DNA of 64,000 bases from Haliotis asinina. Taxonomy: Eukaryota > Mollusca > Gastropoda > Lepetellida > Haliotidae. The notes under the pieces were generated by a model. That model saw only the letters and a list, made by a program, of their open reading frames with translations. It ran no database searches and was not told the origin of the DNA. The translations under genes and the position numbers were made by a program. Below are positions 1 to 10,242 of the stretch, piece by piece (the stretch's first letter is position 1; every line of letters starts with the position of its first letter). The stretch is from positions 31,102,501 through 31,166,500 of the forward strand of contig NC_090295.1 of NCBI RefSeq assembly GCF_037392515.1, written 5' to 3'.

Positions 1-73
1 ATGTCGGTGAAGCTAGTCCAGTTAAGCGACATGCTTACAGATGTAATCCACTCGAACTATAGTTTGGTATGAA

Positions 74-215
74 ATGCATGTGGACCCGCGTTTTGGGGGT
101 TTTTTTGTTTTGCTTTGTTTTGTTTTTTTGTTGTTTTTTGTTTTTTTTTTTTTTTTTGGGGGGGGGGGGGGTTGGGGTTGTTTTTTTGGGGTGTGTGTGT
201 TTTTTTTTGTAAATA
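74..215. repeat. T/G low-complexity tract with a 17-T then 14-G run
   Basis: The stretch is almost pure T and G on the plus strand, including an unbroken run of 17 T followed by 14 G, then GGTTGGGG and a short GT repeat. Proteins predicted across it are poly-proline/poly-lysine artefacts. The G run can form a quadruplex and is prone to sequencing or assembly error. Confidence 0.95.
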
Positions 216-620
216 AGTCTTCATCCAATGATCCTATCGATGTCAAACTCTGCAAGTGGATGTTTTGTCAGACAACATAATCACATTGTAAATCACCGAT
301 TTTATGCATTTGTATGAAAGAATCTGTCTATGTAGCTGTCAACAAAATAAACAACAGAACGCTGGCAGCTTGCAGAGGGAGGGAGGCAAAGACCCCGTTA
401 TAGCAAGAGCTGATGCAAAATCTCATAGTTTGTCGGGAAATCAACTCAAATAATTCCCTGTTTTCAACAATAACAGTTAGATATTTACAGGAGATATAAA
501 GTGAAATGGTTAAAGTGAGCACTTTGATATGAAGCACATCGTGTGATACACTTATTGGGGAATCGAAAAGGTAGCACAATAAACACTAGACTACACTAGA
601 ATTCAAAGCATTAATACGGT
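216..620. other. No feature recognised
   Basis: Unique-looking AT-rich DNA; no coding signature, known repeat or RNA gene seen. Confidence 0.6.
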
Positions 621-760
621 GGGAGGTGGGGCATCCAGGTAGTTAAAGCGTTCGCTAGTAACGCAGAAAACCCGTGTGTGAAGCTTATTTCCGGGGTTAT
701 TTCCCACCGATATTGAAATAATATTGCTAAAAGCGGCGTGAAAAAAACTCACTCAGTCAC
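621..760 (+). repeat. SINE-A copy, tRNA-headed, diverged
   Basis: SINE-A is the shorter of two SINE families here (about 160 bp): a tRNA-like head with A box (TAGCCTAGTGGTTAAAGCG type) and B box (GGTTCGATTCC type), then a tail ATATTGCTAAAAGCGGCGTAA followed by ACTC repeats. This copy keeps 'GTTAAAGCGTTCGCT', 'ATATTGCTAAAAGCGGCGTG' and the ACTC tail, but the B box has been lost. Confidence 0.8.
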
Positions 761-1237
761 TAAAGAATACGTTACTTACAGACACAGCTGTGACGGCGAG
801 TTTCCTCACATGCACATACCATGGTTTACATGTGACAGCCCACAAACGTCTATTCTTCCATGCGACTTGATACTTAACACTCTGTACCACACGCCAATGA
901 TACCGAACGCTTGACTTTTCTGGGCTGTACAGTAAAATGTGATTCTATATACCTGTTCAATATACAGACATCAAAGGACACGCCGTCTACGTACCTGACC
1001 AACAGCAAGCCACACATATGCCTCTGAATTACAAAGCTCACCACTACTGAGGGATCAGTAACACTATCTGACCTTTGTTTTGAGTCAAGTGAACATAGAT
1101 CGTATATGTTTGCGTAGCCTTTGAAACAACATACAATAATATGAATTGATATGAGTGAGTTTTGTTCGAGGTCGTTAAACAAAACTCAAAGGAATATTGG
1201 TGCACTGGCTCATGGGGAGTTTCTCACAGACTCATTG
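761..1237. other. No feature recognised
   Basis: No convincing coding sequence or repeat; short open frames only. Confidence 0.6.
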
Positions 1238-1374
1238 TGTGTCCAGATGCGCAGATCGATGTTCATGCTGTTGTGCACTGGATTGTCTGGCCCAGACTCG
1301 ATTATTTACAGACCGCCGTCATAGAGCTGGAAATTGCTGTGTGCGGCGTAACACGTAACTTCTTCATTCACTCT
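1238..1374 (+). repeat. SINE-B copy, 3' half
   Basis: SINE-B is the longer SINE family (about 270 bp) with a conserved core reading GCAGATCGATGCTCATG, then GGATTGTCTGG, CCAGACTCGATTATTTACAG, ACCGCCGCCATATAGCTGG, and a 3' end close to that of SINE-A. This copy has the core and tail (GTGCGGCGTAA then a degraded ACTC stretch) but lacks the 5' half. Confidence 0.8.
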
Positions 1375-1469
1375 GTGTCTCCTGATTACTAGCATAACAA
1401 AACCTGGGATATCTAGAAACCTATACACAGAAATTGGTTAAACATAGCTACCAATAGGATGTATCACAC

Positions 1470-1853
1470 AATCATCAGCATCACTTGGGTTACATCCCCT
1501 CAGCCACCTCACCACTACCGCTATACTGTATAACCCCCTTCATCACTCGGGTTACATCCCCCAGCCCCGTCATCACTACTGCTATAGTGTATAACCCCCT
1601 TTATCACTAGGGTTACATCCCCCAGCCCCCTCATCAATACCGATATACTGTATAGCCCCCTTCATCACTAGGGTTACATCCCCTCAGCCCCCTCATCACT
1701 ACCGCTATACTGTATAAACCCCTTCATCACTAGGGTTACATCCCCCAGCCTCCTCATCAATACCACTATACTGTATAACCCCCTTCATCATTCGGGTTAC
1801 ATCCCCCAGCCCCCTCATCACTACCACTATACTGTATATCCCCCTTCATGTTT
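1470..1853 (+). repeat. Minisatellite, ~62-bp unit, about six copies
   Basis: Head-to-tail units of 61-63 bp, each carrying GGGTTACATCCCC, CAGCCCCCTCATCA and CTATACTGTATA. Copies differ by a few substitutions and one-base length changes. No coding potential. Confidence 0.95.
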
Positions 1854-3227
1854 CGTCTAATTGCAGTAAAATCTTGCATTCATGCCTTACCTGGCTGATC
1901 AAATTATCCAGGAACTGGTTCTATCCAATGTGAAGTTAGACACACAACAGCTGATCAGATAACGACTTGGGATGACAACAAATCCGTGATTAACCTATAA
2001 AATCCACAATAGCGTCCTGTCGGTGACAGTAACAACGCCTCATCTGGCATCAACCTATCCGACGGAGGGCTAACAACTGTCAGCCAGCCGCCGTGTTTGT
2101 GAAAATGACCATTCTAGTGACTAACAAACAATGTCAAGCAGCACATGGCAATGTTTGACACCGCCGACATTCAACGACACGACGGGCAAGTCCACTGCAC
2201 CAGAAGGGGAGACAGCATATTGACGTAACTATCCAGTACGTGAATATACATTTAAGAGAACTAATAACCAAAGCATTTAAACTGAGGCGGTGTATCATCA
2301 AATTATATCACAGCAAAACCTTGACCTCGTCAAATATGTAAAATGTTTTCTTTCTATTTTCTACAGAGAGCGTCATCAATACAACATAATCATACAAGTC
2401 GTTGACTTCTCACAATAGAAAATGTCGTACCTTCACGCAACATATTCCATTTTCCCTCAACAATGCTGATCGACGTACAGGTAATGCGCTATGTATGCTC
2501 GGTGTTCTGAAGCACTTGTTAAAGGAGCTCCGACAAATGTGGTAATGGGAGTGTCGGTATCATGCAGGACTTAACGTCCGTGTTGAACATAGGTGGACAC
2601 TAAGCTAGGGAGAACTAGGATTCAAATTCAGGAACTGCGGTGTCTTTGACCACAGGGCAATACTGACATACGGGGATTTTCAATGTAAATACTTCCAGTT
2701 ATCCGGGGTTCCACACAACCCAACACTCAACTTGAGTTACGAAATGCCATCGCCCGACGCCTGTGACAAAATCGTTTTCATTTCGCGCAATCAAATAATG
2801 CTATCCTTCTTGTCCGTGGGCTCCTAGATAATTTCCGCTTACGGTATCAAACTGTAAATAAACTTGGATTTCACTTCATATCTACTGAAATGTATGTATG
2901 ATATTTCACACTGAAAATACAGAAGAGCTATATTTCTTGGTCATTTATCATTTTTCGATAGATAGTCCAGTAAACATTAACACCAAATGTCATGATTAAT
3001 TCTTTCATAATTTCATCATCATAATCATGTCATACAATCAGGGCAAGTGGAGAAATAGTCACGCAAACTAACATTCTTGACGTCACTTGTCCCGTGGCAA
3101 GTGGCTTTAAAAAAATTCGAACTCCTGGACTCAATGGATAAAGAGTACGAACAGGTGAAGCATTTACAACCGTAAATTCAAAATATCAAAGTTCTAAACA
3201 AAGGTGCTGAAATGTATATACTCAAGG
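1854..3227. other. No feature recognised
   Basis: AT-rich unique sequence with no open frame that looks coding on either strand and no repeat that I recognise. Confidence 0.6.
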
Positions 3228-3368
3228 GGAGGTGGCGTAGCTCAGTAGTTCGTCACGACGAAGACCCCGATTCGATTGCTCACATGGGTTGAATGTGTGA
3301 AACACATTTCTTGGTGTCCCACGCCGTGGTATTGCTCGCATAATGCTAAAAGCGGTGTAAAAATAGCC
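3228..3368 (+). repeat. SINE-A copy
   Basis: tRNA-like head (GGTGGCGTAGCTCAGTAGTT, then GATTCGATTGCTCACATGGG as a mutated B box), the middle segment GGTGTCCCACGCCGTGGTATTGCT, and the tail GCTAAAAGCGGTGTAAAAA. The head has a short internal deletion compared with other copies. Confidence 0.85.
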
Positions 3369-4881
3369 AAACAAATATATACTCAAAGTCACGACGAAAT
3401 GTGTGGTACCTATTTAGTTGAATGCCTGCCCGAGATATTTCAATATCTCTATCAATGACAGCACGAAACGGTCTAAACAACGAACGAAACGGTTTCATGT
3501 CCACGCGACAACAAAACACGAGATCCCAGCGCGAGCCACCCGTGACTAGCAGATCCATAATGGGATAACAGACACTTCAATATGTTTTTGACAAAGCTGA
3601 AATACATACGGGACAGAATGTAATTTATACCTATATAATTATATATACAAACATTATCTGACTGCTTTGATTCCGAGGTCCACAAACCTCGAGTCAACAG
3701 TTGTGTGATATTCTTGACGGCTCGTCAGTATGGCGCGGAGAGCTTTATTACCCATAACCCATGTCTGTGTGGCTGTTAAAACAAATATCTACACACTGAT
3801 ATTGATATAAGCAAGTGCTTGTTTAGAGCTGTGACTGAGGATCAAAGGGATGTCTGATAGTATAACACTATGCAGGAAATCTGGTGTAGGTGCTCTCTTT
3901 TATGAACAAATCAAATGTATGGAACGTTGGCGTGATACTGTAAGTAAGTCTGCAGCATTACTGTGAGCAAGCATGACTGTCTGAAGCGCTTGGGTACAAT
4001 TTATACGCACAGCCTTAAGTGCACATAGCAATGAAAACTTCAGTCTCAAGAACATGTGTCACAAAAAGCGGTTTGATATCTCAAGTTCTATTGACAAAGC
4101 TGTCAACGCTGAATTCAGCAAATGACACGTTGTTGCTGTGTGGCGTTCATTTGAAGTGTCTTTAGACAAGAGAGGTTAACATACAGACAAACGGTTACAT
4201 TCTCATGTTGAACTTTAAACTTTATCGCAATGCTGAGGTCAGTTATCAAACTCATTTAAGCTGAAAATGGAAGACACAACAATGCAGTCCGAAGAACAAA
4301 CTGTGATTACTCTTTTAATAAAGAAAAATATAAAGACCGTGGAAAATATACACCATGTACTTCTGAAATGGGAACAATTCTCTTATCTATGAAGAACATA
4401 TCTATCATCTCGCTTTACAGACTACCGAGCAACTGCTAACTTCACACATTTGCTGAAATCTACTGACAAAGATGTATCATGTAAACTTGGATTCCATCCA
4501 TTTAAAGTCATCTCTATAAAATCACCTTGGAAAGCCTAAGCTTAATGCATGGAGGGTGTTATGTCATGTATTATTGGCCTATGGCCTCTTTACAGAATAA
4601 ATTGGTCCCAAGACAACAAATATGCTCAAAGAAATCTGTAAATGGTCAACGGTGGATTGGTGAGAATTGTTTAGGCGTATTGTCATTATGTAAGCCATAT
4701 CCCGCTCACAGCAAATGATATATTTGTAAAAATACATTTTAAACAAAATGGAATCAGAAGAAAGTCTTAAAGCTAAACTCACAAACTCAAACACCAATAG
4801 TTTTTTTGTTCAGTAATTACATACCTGTAGTACAAATTAGTGATTTACACAGCTTAGCAATATTCCAGCAATTTAAGGTGA
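3369..4881. other. No feature recognised
   Basis: No supported gene, RNA or repeat. Scattered 60-75 codon open frames lack any family signature. Confidence 0.55.
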
Positions 4882-4962
4882 ATGAGTGAGTATAGGTTTT
4901 CGCCACTTTATCAATATTTTAGCAACACCACGGCGAAGGACACCGGAAACGGGCAGCAATAT
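4882..4962 (-). repeat. SINE-A 3' fragment
   Basis: Reverse-orientation tail only: GAGTGAGTATAGGTTTTCGCC, then an eroded AGCAATATT block and the GGACACC(G)GAAA segment. Confidence 0.6.
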
Positions 4963-5020
4963 AGAAGCAATGGACACAAGATTCAGTTTCTCACATATCT
5001 AGAACCAGACCAGCTATTAT

Positions 5021-5113
5021 CGAAACGTTCGTAGCCGTACGATTTTCTTAAGCCCATTCTTAACGCACTGGCTACGACAAATGTTAAAAATTCTTACGGC
5101 TACGAACGTTTCG
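5021..5113. mobile_element. MITE-like palindromic element, 93 bp
   Basis: The ends are inverted copies of each other: CGAAACGTTCGTAGCCGTA at the left and its complement at 5095-5113, with further pairing inward to about 26 nt. The middle holds a further partial match, CTGGCTACGAC. No coding. Palindromes of this kind are usual for short non-autonomous DNA transposons; no target duplication could be assigned. Confidence 0.6.
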
Positions 5114-5196
5114 AGAACACGAGTTCAGGGACTTGACGTGAAACACGTAAACCATTCGGCTATCCGTTCGGCTACATGACATTATACTGGGACACA

Positions 5197-5341
5197 CCAG
5201 GGGCCAGTTTCACAAAGCTCTCGTAAGCTTTAGATCTCGGAAGGATTCCTACCTCCTATACTGAAACATAGGAGGTGCCAATGTTACGAGAAAAGTTTCG
5301 AGATATTAGGCTTACGAGAGCTTTGTGAAACGGGCCCCTGG
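5197..5341. mobile_element. MITE-like element with 32-bp terminal inverted repeats
   Basis: The left end 5197-5228 begins CCAGGGGCCAGTTTCACAAA and is matched in reverse complement by 5310-5341 with one mismatch. The interior is itself a partial palindrome (CCTCCTAT ... ATAGGAGG), so the whole 145 bp can fold into one long hairpin. No coding sequence; I could not find a clear flanking target duplication. The GGGCCCGTTTCACAAAG-type terminus is one I recall as frequent in marine invertebrate genomes. Confidence 0.7.
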
Positions 5342-5768
5342 AAATTTGACCGAGGAACACAACATTGTAATAATACGAGATTGTGTAAAGGACTGCAGGT
5401 TAGTGAATATTGGCTTTAGCAACATCCAATCAGTATGAGGGCAAAGGTAACAACAGAAGGGGGCTTGACACATCATACTTCGAGCCAACGCTTTGACCGG
5501 TAGCGATTGCTCAGCCTTTCTGGAAACTGTGTGACGACAGTGGCAGATTGATCATGATGTATGGAGACACACAGGGCATGATAAAGTCGAATAGCGGGAC
5601 CATAAAAAAAACGAAAAACACTCAGTTGAATTCGGATTCCCAAACGTCTCAAGCGATACAGTTCACTTATACATGCCAGGAACCTGACATCCTTAAAATC
5701 CCAGACTCACACGGATTTCTGAGTCGCGTGTCATGAAAGTAATAAAAGGTTGAGACTCGGCCCCAAGA
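5342..5768. other. No feature recognised
   Basis: Unique-looking sequence; nothing supported. Confidence 0.55.
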
Positions 5769-5925
5769 GTGAATGAGTGAGTTTAGTATAACGTCTCTTT
5801 AGCAATATTCAGCCATATCACAGTGGAGGACAGCAGAAATGGCCTTCACACAGTGTACCCATGTGGGGAATGGAACCCGGGTCTTCCACGTGACACGCGA
5901 ATGCTTTAACCACTACTGTCCCCTC
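5769..5925 (-). repeat. SINE-A copy, near full length
   Basis: Reads on the minus strand: A-box region complement (TTTAACCACTACTGTCCC), B box complement (GGAATGGAACCCGGGTC), CAGAAATGG segment and GTGAGTTTAGT tail. It ends about 70 bp downstream (in the minus sense) of the candidate exon at 5999-6163, so it would sit in that gene's first intron. Confidence 0.9.
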
Positions 5926-5998
5926 GGCTACATGAGCATCCCGAATGTGAAAAAATTCTTATATCGCTGCCCCAACAAAGATTATGACTGCTACATAC

Positions 5999-6163
5999 CA
6001 GTTCCGGTGCTGAGTACATTCTATCCCGACGTGCAGCAGCCACAAGTCTCAGCTGCTTTCGTCTGTAACTGGAGTCTCTCTCTTCATCTTCCAGGCCGCG
6101 CAAAATGTTGCGCAGTGACGTCAGAACCGGGTCAGCAGCATCCTCGGTGGCAGTGGCCGCCAT
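5999..6163 (-). CDS. Candidate first coding exon of an unrecognised host gene
   Basis: Reading on the minus strand from ATG at 6163, 55 codons are open and end exactly before a consensus 5' splice site (CTG|GTATGT, the GT at 5998-5997). The start context is GACATGG, a good Kozak match. The predicted peptide opens with a short Ala/Thr/Glu segment and continues into a charged, probably helical stretch rich in Arg and Glu (SLRNILRGLEDEERD, RRKQLRLVAAARRDR). The local GC content is higher than in the surroundings and a TGACGTCA site lies at about 6115-6122, within the exon. I do not recognise the family. The next exon should lie below 5990 on the same strand, but I could not identify one, so the gene is unproven. 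Alternatively this is a chance open frame in a GC-richer patch. Confidence 0.4.
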
Positions 6164-6444
6164 GTCGGATTATTCAGAGTCCTTGCAATTGCCTGTCAGA
6201 TGCCACACATGTCCTTTATAAGCAGTGTTATATGTCCAGCAAAGAGATATCTCCACGGTATTCTCAGTATGGCAAAGCGTCACAATACGTTAGCATTATG
6301 TTGACCCGTGCATACCATGGATGAGTATTCCATCAATCTGAAATAAGTTGAAACAAATCTTGTCACCATGTACATCTACTGAGTTACATCTTATGGTCAT
6401 ATCTACTAGAGAGAAAATGAACATATAAAATGTTTGTTTGTTTT

Positions 6445-6550
6445 GGCTTTCAACAATATTACTGCAATATTCCAGCTACATATTTCAGTAAACTATAACC
6501 AATCAAATCCGGACCAGAACATCCGATGATTGATATTACGAGTATGGACC
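6445..6550 (-). repeat. SINE-B fragment, strongly diverged
   Basis: Keeps CAATATTCCAGCTA, a mutated ATAACCAATCAAATCCGGACC and a damaged ATGATTGATATTA; recognisable only by order of motifs. Confidence 0.5.
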
Positions 6551-6639
6551 TGCCACTGTGACACTAACACCCGTCGCCGTACTTTCCATACGGCTAATAT
6601 GTCAACATGGATAATGGTATTCATCATGACCCTTTGTTA

Positions 6640-6716
6640 TGCGTGTGTGTGTGTGTGTGCGCGCGTGCGCGCGTGCGCGTGCGTGTTCGTGTGCGTGTGC
6701 GTGTGCGTGTGGGTGT
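6640..6716 (+). repeat. Alternating purine-pyrimidine microsatellite (TG/CG)n
   Basis: About 75 bp of alternating pyrimidine-purine: a GT block, then a GCGC-rich block, then GTGCGTGTGC units. This is a classic potential Z-DNA sequence. Small open frames across it give Cys/Val repeats and are artefacts. Confidence 0.95.
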
Positions 6717-6895
6717 TTCGACTGAAGTCGGTTTTAACCAACGGGAAATCAAGCCTAAGTGAAACATTATACACGAATCACACACGGTATATAAATTGAA
6801 CGGACTCAGAGCCGACCTGTCCTCGTTCTATCCCACGAGTGAAGAGAACCAGACAGGGTAACAACAAGTACCAACTAATAACGTTTTTGTTAAGG

Positions 6896-6960
6896 TGTGA
6901 TGCAGCCAGGGATCGAACCCCGGACCTACAACAAGATGCTCAGTTAACTATAGGGTTTGT
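6896..6960 (-). repeat. tRNA-like SINE head fragment
   Basis: On the minus strand there is a tRNA-like promoter pair: an A-box-like TAGTTAACTGAGCATC followed about 25 nt later by the B box GGGGTTCGATCCC. There is no acceptor-stem pairing or anticodon arm that I can fold, so this is a tRNA-derived repeat, not a tRNA gene. It differs from the SINE-A head. Confidence 0.5.
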
Positions 6961-7078
6961 TGCTGACCTCAGTAATATTCAAGCTATATTTCGGCGGTTT
7001 GAAAATAATCGAATCTGGACCAGACAATCTAGTCAACATCATGAGCACCGATCTAAACGCGATACGATGACATGTGCG
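6958..7078 (-). repeat. SINE-B partial copy
   Basis: Has CAGTAATATTCAAGCTATAT, AATAATCGAATCTGGACCAG, ACAATCTAGTCAACATCATG, AGCACCGATC and GATGACATGTG, i.e. the core in reverse orientation without the far 5' part. Confidence 0.8.
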
Positions 7079-7457
7079 AGGAGAAACATCCGGTCATGAT
7101 AGCTGCCATGTAATGGAGGCAGTCGTGATAGTGTGAATACCATTACTCAAACCATCAATCACGAGTTTGCCAAATCCAGCCTGTAACGCTAGATGGTGGT
7201 CGTAATCAAATACTTATGTTGTGAAGTCACGTAAAGTCATGATCTATTCACCAATGACATCATCATCATCGGACAACGCTTCTTGGCGTCTGTCCACGAA
7301 GCAAGTGAATGTACACTGTCACAAATGATGGATGACGTGTATATAACACATGCATGTTGTTATGTATTAGCCCTTGCTATGGAAGTACAACCTGCACGAC
7401 TACACTCAGTACACTGGGTTTGCATCCTCTAAGCTAAGAACACCATACAGGTATACC
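7079..7457. other. No feature recognised
   Basis: Unique-looking DNA with a short CAT/ATC run near 7257-7270; nothing else. Confidence 0.55.
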
Positions 7458-7575
7458 AATACCACAGTCCGCTTGGCTCAAAAGCGGACCAATGAACTGC
7501 AATCTAACTCGAAAACTATTAAACGAGTAATACTCACTGAAAGGCTGATCATAATAAAAAAAAAGTCAGACCAAC
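7458..7575 (+). repeat. Inverted repeat, left arm
   Basis: Shares CGCTTGGCTCAAAAGCGG, ATGAA(C/T)TGCAATCTAACTC and several downstream blocks with the reverse complement of 7785-7910. Both arms, read outside-in, encode a similar peptide (LAQKR-NELQSNS), so the pair may be two facing copies of one old repeat. Confidence 0.6.
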
Positions 7576-7784
7576 TCTGTGAGGGTTTTGCAGAATTTAA
7601 GAATTTACGAGATGACACGGCACTGCAGGGGTCAATGAATCAATAACTTTGTCGGCACTTGTGCACGTGCCTCTCCAGCGCCTGGCTGTCCCTTTCTCTG
7701 CACTCCTCCCTCGAAACTGTGTCAATACGTTAATGATTGTTTGTTAAACAACTTATTTTGTTAGGACATAAAGTCTGTTGGAAA

Positions 7785-7910
7785 ACAATCTGGTTTTTGA
7801 CCGATGTATAAAATGTTATCAGAGTTTCATTGAGTATCTTATGTCTATTAGTAACGGAGTTAGATTGCAATTCATTGATCCGCTTTTGAGCCAAATGCAC
7901 TGTGAAGAAT
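7785..7910 (-). repeat. Inverted repeat, right arm
   Basis: Reverse-complement partner of 7458-7575, diverged to very roughly three-quarters identity by eye, with a loop of about 210 bp. Confidence 0.6.
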
Positions 7911-8007
7911 ACACAGAAACGCATACATGGAGCTGGTAAGACCTAGACGTATAAAACTGTTTCTTAATCACGCAAAGGAAATATATAATATTTCAATATT
8001 TCAATAC

Positions 8008-8180
8008 ACAGGGTGAGTTAGCGAGTTAGGTTCACACCGCTTGCATTACGGCGAGTCAGTTTGACGTTGACGGAAAGCATGAGGTGAACTATCTTCACAC
8101 ACTGTGTCCGTGTGGGGACTGAACAAGGGCGTTCGGTGCGAGAATCGAAGGCTTAACCACAAGGCTACTCCACCGCCCCA
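8008..8180 (-). repeat. SINE-A copy, diverged
   Basis: Ends with GAGTTAGCGAGTTAGGTTCACACCGC and begins (minus strand) with the GGGGCGGTGGAGTAGCC head. The B-box region has been rearranged (GAACAAGGGCGTTCGG inserted). Confidence 0.75.
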
Positions 8181-8223
8181 GGAGGAAAGCATCAAGAGAT
8201 GTTGGTCTCTTAGCCACTTGGGA

Positions 8224-8350
8224 GTGGTGAGGTAGTCTAGTGGTTAAAGTGTTCGCTCCTCGCGAGGAAGACCCGGGTTCTATTCCCCACATAGATAAAG
8301 TGTGTGAAGCCCACTTCTGGTGTCCCCCGCCGCGATATGCTCGATTATTG
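8224..8350 (+). repeat. SINE-A copy, 3' truncated
   Basis: Clear tRNA-like head: TGAGGTAGTCTAGTGGTTAA for the A box and CCCGGGTTCTATTCCCC for the B box. The middle segment CTGGTGTCCCCCGCCGCGATA is present; the usual GGAATATTGCTAAAAG tail is missing. Confidence 0.9.
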
Positions 8351-9573
8351 CGATTCGATTATTATAAGTAAAACTAACCCACTTTATCAAGTTGATGAAA
8401 CGCTCAAGCACAGGGATGGTGCTGATAGACATAATCGGGGCATCGCAAAAAGAATACTGTCAATGAAATAATAGCAAGACAATGGAAAATCCGGGACATC
8501 TTCGACTTAAACTACAAGACCATGGGTTGAACCACGAACCTTCCCTTGTGATTTTTAACTTAATAAGTATGTAAGACCCTACATCGAAATGTCGCTCTAT
8601 GCAATAAACAAGAGGTTGTCATCCATGAAGTCGGATGCTTTGTTATAGTTACAAGGAATGTCTGGGTGTGTGAACACGACTTGACAATGGTCGGGATAGT
8701 GAGGAACGTATCGACCAAAGCATGGATCAAATAATATGAATGGATCAAATAATATGAATGGTCATGTGCATTTGACATATAACCCATTGGTTTAATTACT
8801 CTAGAACTGACACACAACTCCAAACACGGAGAAACAAGTACTTTCTTTTGTGTTTTAATTGTATGTGCACAAGCATACGACTTTATGGATGTCGATGTAG
8901 ATTCTTGCACCGTTTTCAAGTTTTTTACAAAGTCGTATGTTTAAGTATTGACTCAATGAATCACCAACTTTTAGATTTCCGATCAAGCATGTACAAGATA
9001 TGATAGAATATTTATAAATTATCTAAACATTGAATGAAAATATGCAACGTTAGTGCCAACATACCCTGGTCCACCTTCCTCGGATCAACAAACCGTGCGA
9101 TATGACCAGTATCTCCCACCATCAAGTGCCGTGTCTACGCGAGACAGTCACCATACCATAATACGTAATTGGGCACGGTGTCTGAACAAGGATGACGACA
9201 TGAATGACATGTGCTAATCGTTCTCTGCACACTTACACAGGTCATGCGTATCCTGGACGTGCTGTCTGTCGTGTTCTCTGTGATTGATGGGGTCATAACT
9301 CACTGTTATATCCTCGCTAATTTGCATACCTTCACCAATGGTCATTTAAGAATGCCAGGCTAAATGACTTCGGGGGTGAGTTATGACCTTAGCATCGATA
9401 CTTAACGCATATACATGAAGTTTAAATATCTGATAATGATATCAGAGGTTATATATATTTATAATTAGCTGTCATATTTGACAAGCAATTGAACAGACTT
9501 TGAAGTACATGTAGTTAATTATGCAGTTATTGATTAATCATCATTTCTCGTCACCCGTGAAGATCCGGGTTAG
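8351..9573. other. No gene recognised; one 18-bp tandem duplication
   Basis: Mostly unique AT-rich DNA. At about 8723-8758 an 18-bp unit, TGGATCAAATAATATGAA, is repeated exactly twice. No coding family recognised. Confidence 0.55.
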
Positions 9574-9709
9574 AGTGAGTGAGTTTAGTTTTGCGTCACC
9601 GTTTAGTAATATTCCAACAATATCACACATTGGGATCGTGTGGGGAATCGAACCTGGGTCTTCAACGTGGCAAACGAAAGTTTTAGGTTTAGGCTACCCA
9701 ACTGCCCGC
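9574..9709 (-). repeat. SINE-A copy
   Basis: GAGTGAGTGAGTTTAGTTTT tail complement, AATATTCCAACAATATCAC, GGGGAATCGAACCTGGGTC (B box complement) and an A-box region that has a small duplication (TTTTAGGTTTAGGCTACCC). Confidence 0.9.
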
Positions 9710-9945
9710 TAGGAATGTATCTTCATTAAAGGCCCACTAAACTCAATTTTTTGGTACTCTTTTTATCACTGCACATGAAAGTCTTTTGGTTAGTCATAAA
9801 CGAACACCATCTATTTTTTTTAAAAAAAAACATGTGGTTAATTAATACCAAGCGCTTAAAAGTTGCTAAAAAGCCGTCTGCTTCTCTCTCGCCCGCAAAC
9901 GAAACAGCAGACAGGTTACGTAACTCTGTCGCCAGAGCCCTACAG

Positions 9946-9953
9946 TGACGTCA
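9946..9953. promoter_or_regulatory. Perfect CRE palindrome TGACGTCA
   Basis: An exact cAMP-response-element palindrome in a GC-richer island, about 880 bp upstream of the THAP fragment. Function is inferred only from the motif. Confidence 0.3.
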
Positions 9954-10046
9954 CAGAAGGAACGGTTTCCGGTTAAATGTATAGAAAATGTGGGGAGTAG
10001 TGCACTTTACCGGGCGCTTTTTCCGATTTTTTTCGCTGTGCTGGCG

Positions 10047-10125
10047 GGACTCGAACGCTCTCAGCAGGGGTCGTGGGATTCTAATTAGACTAATTAGCGG
10101 ACACGCTACCTCGGGACCACCGGTG
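10047..10125 (-). repeat. tRNA-like SINE head
   Basis: On the minus strand: GTGGTCCCGAGGTAGCGTG (A-box-like), then about 35 nt later GAGCGTTCGAGTCCCGCC with a proper B box (GTTCGAGTCC). No matching acceptor stem, so a tRNA-derived repeat head rather than a gene. It is flanked by imperfect inverted copies of a CCCGGTAAA(C/G)TGCACT block (about 9998-10017 and 10757-10774). Confidence 0.5.
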
Positions 10126-10171
10126 CGATCACAGTTAGTTAGTGCTCGTTTAACGGGTCATTACCCCACCT

Positions 10172-10242
10172 GCTCTGCGCATGCGCAGTGAATGAAAACA
10201 AACTATTATGGTTTGTTTTCATTTACTGCGCATGCGCAGAGC
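10172..10242. repeat. Hairpin with 32-nt arms carrying two NRF-1-type palindromes
   Basis: Arms 10172-10203 and 10211-10242 are reverse complements with one mismatch, separated by a 7-nt loop (TATTATG). Each arm contains the perfect 12-bp palindrome TGCGCATGCGCA (10176-10187 and 10227-10238), which matches the binding consensus of the NRF-1 transcription factor. Confidence 0.85.

Noticed and set aside
1470..1853. CRISPR-like array
   Set aside because: The whole unit repeats without unique spacers and the genome is eukaryotic; it is a minisatellite.
5839..6324. 161-codon plus-strand open frame
   Set aside because: Its first third is antisense SINE-A and the rest runs antisense to the better supported candidate exon at 5999-6163.
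6896..6960. Possible tRNA gene (minus strand)
   Set aside because: B box is perfect, but there is no foldable cloverleaf.
10047..10125. Possible tRNA gene (minus strand)
   Set aside because: A and B boxes are present but the acceptor and anticodon stems cannot be paired; kept only as a SINE head.
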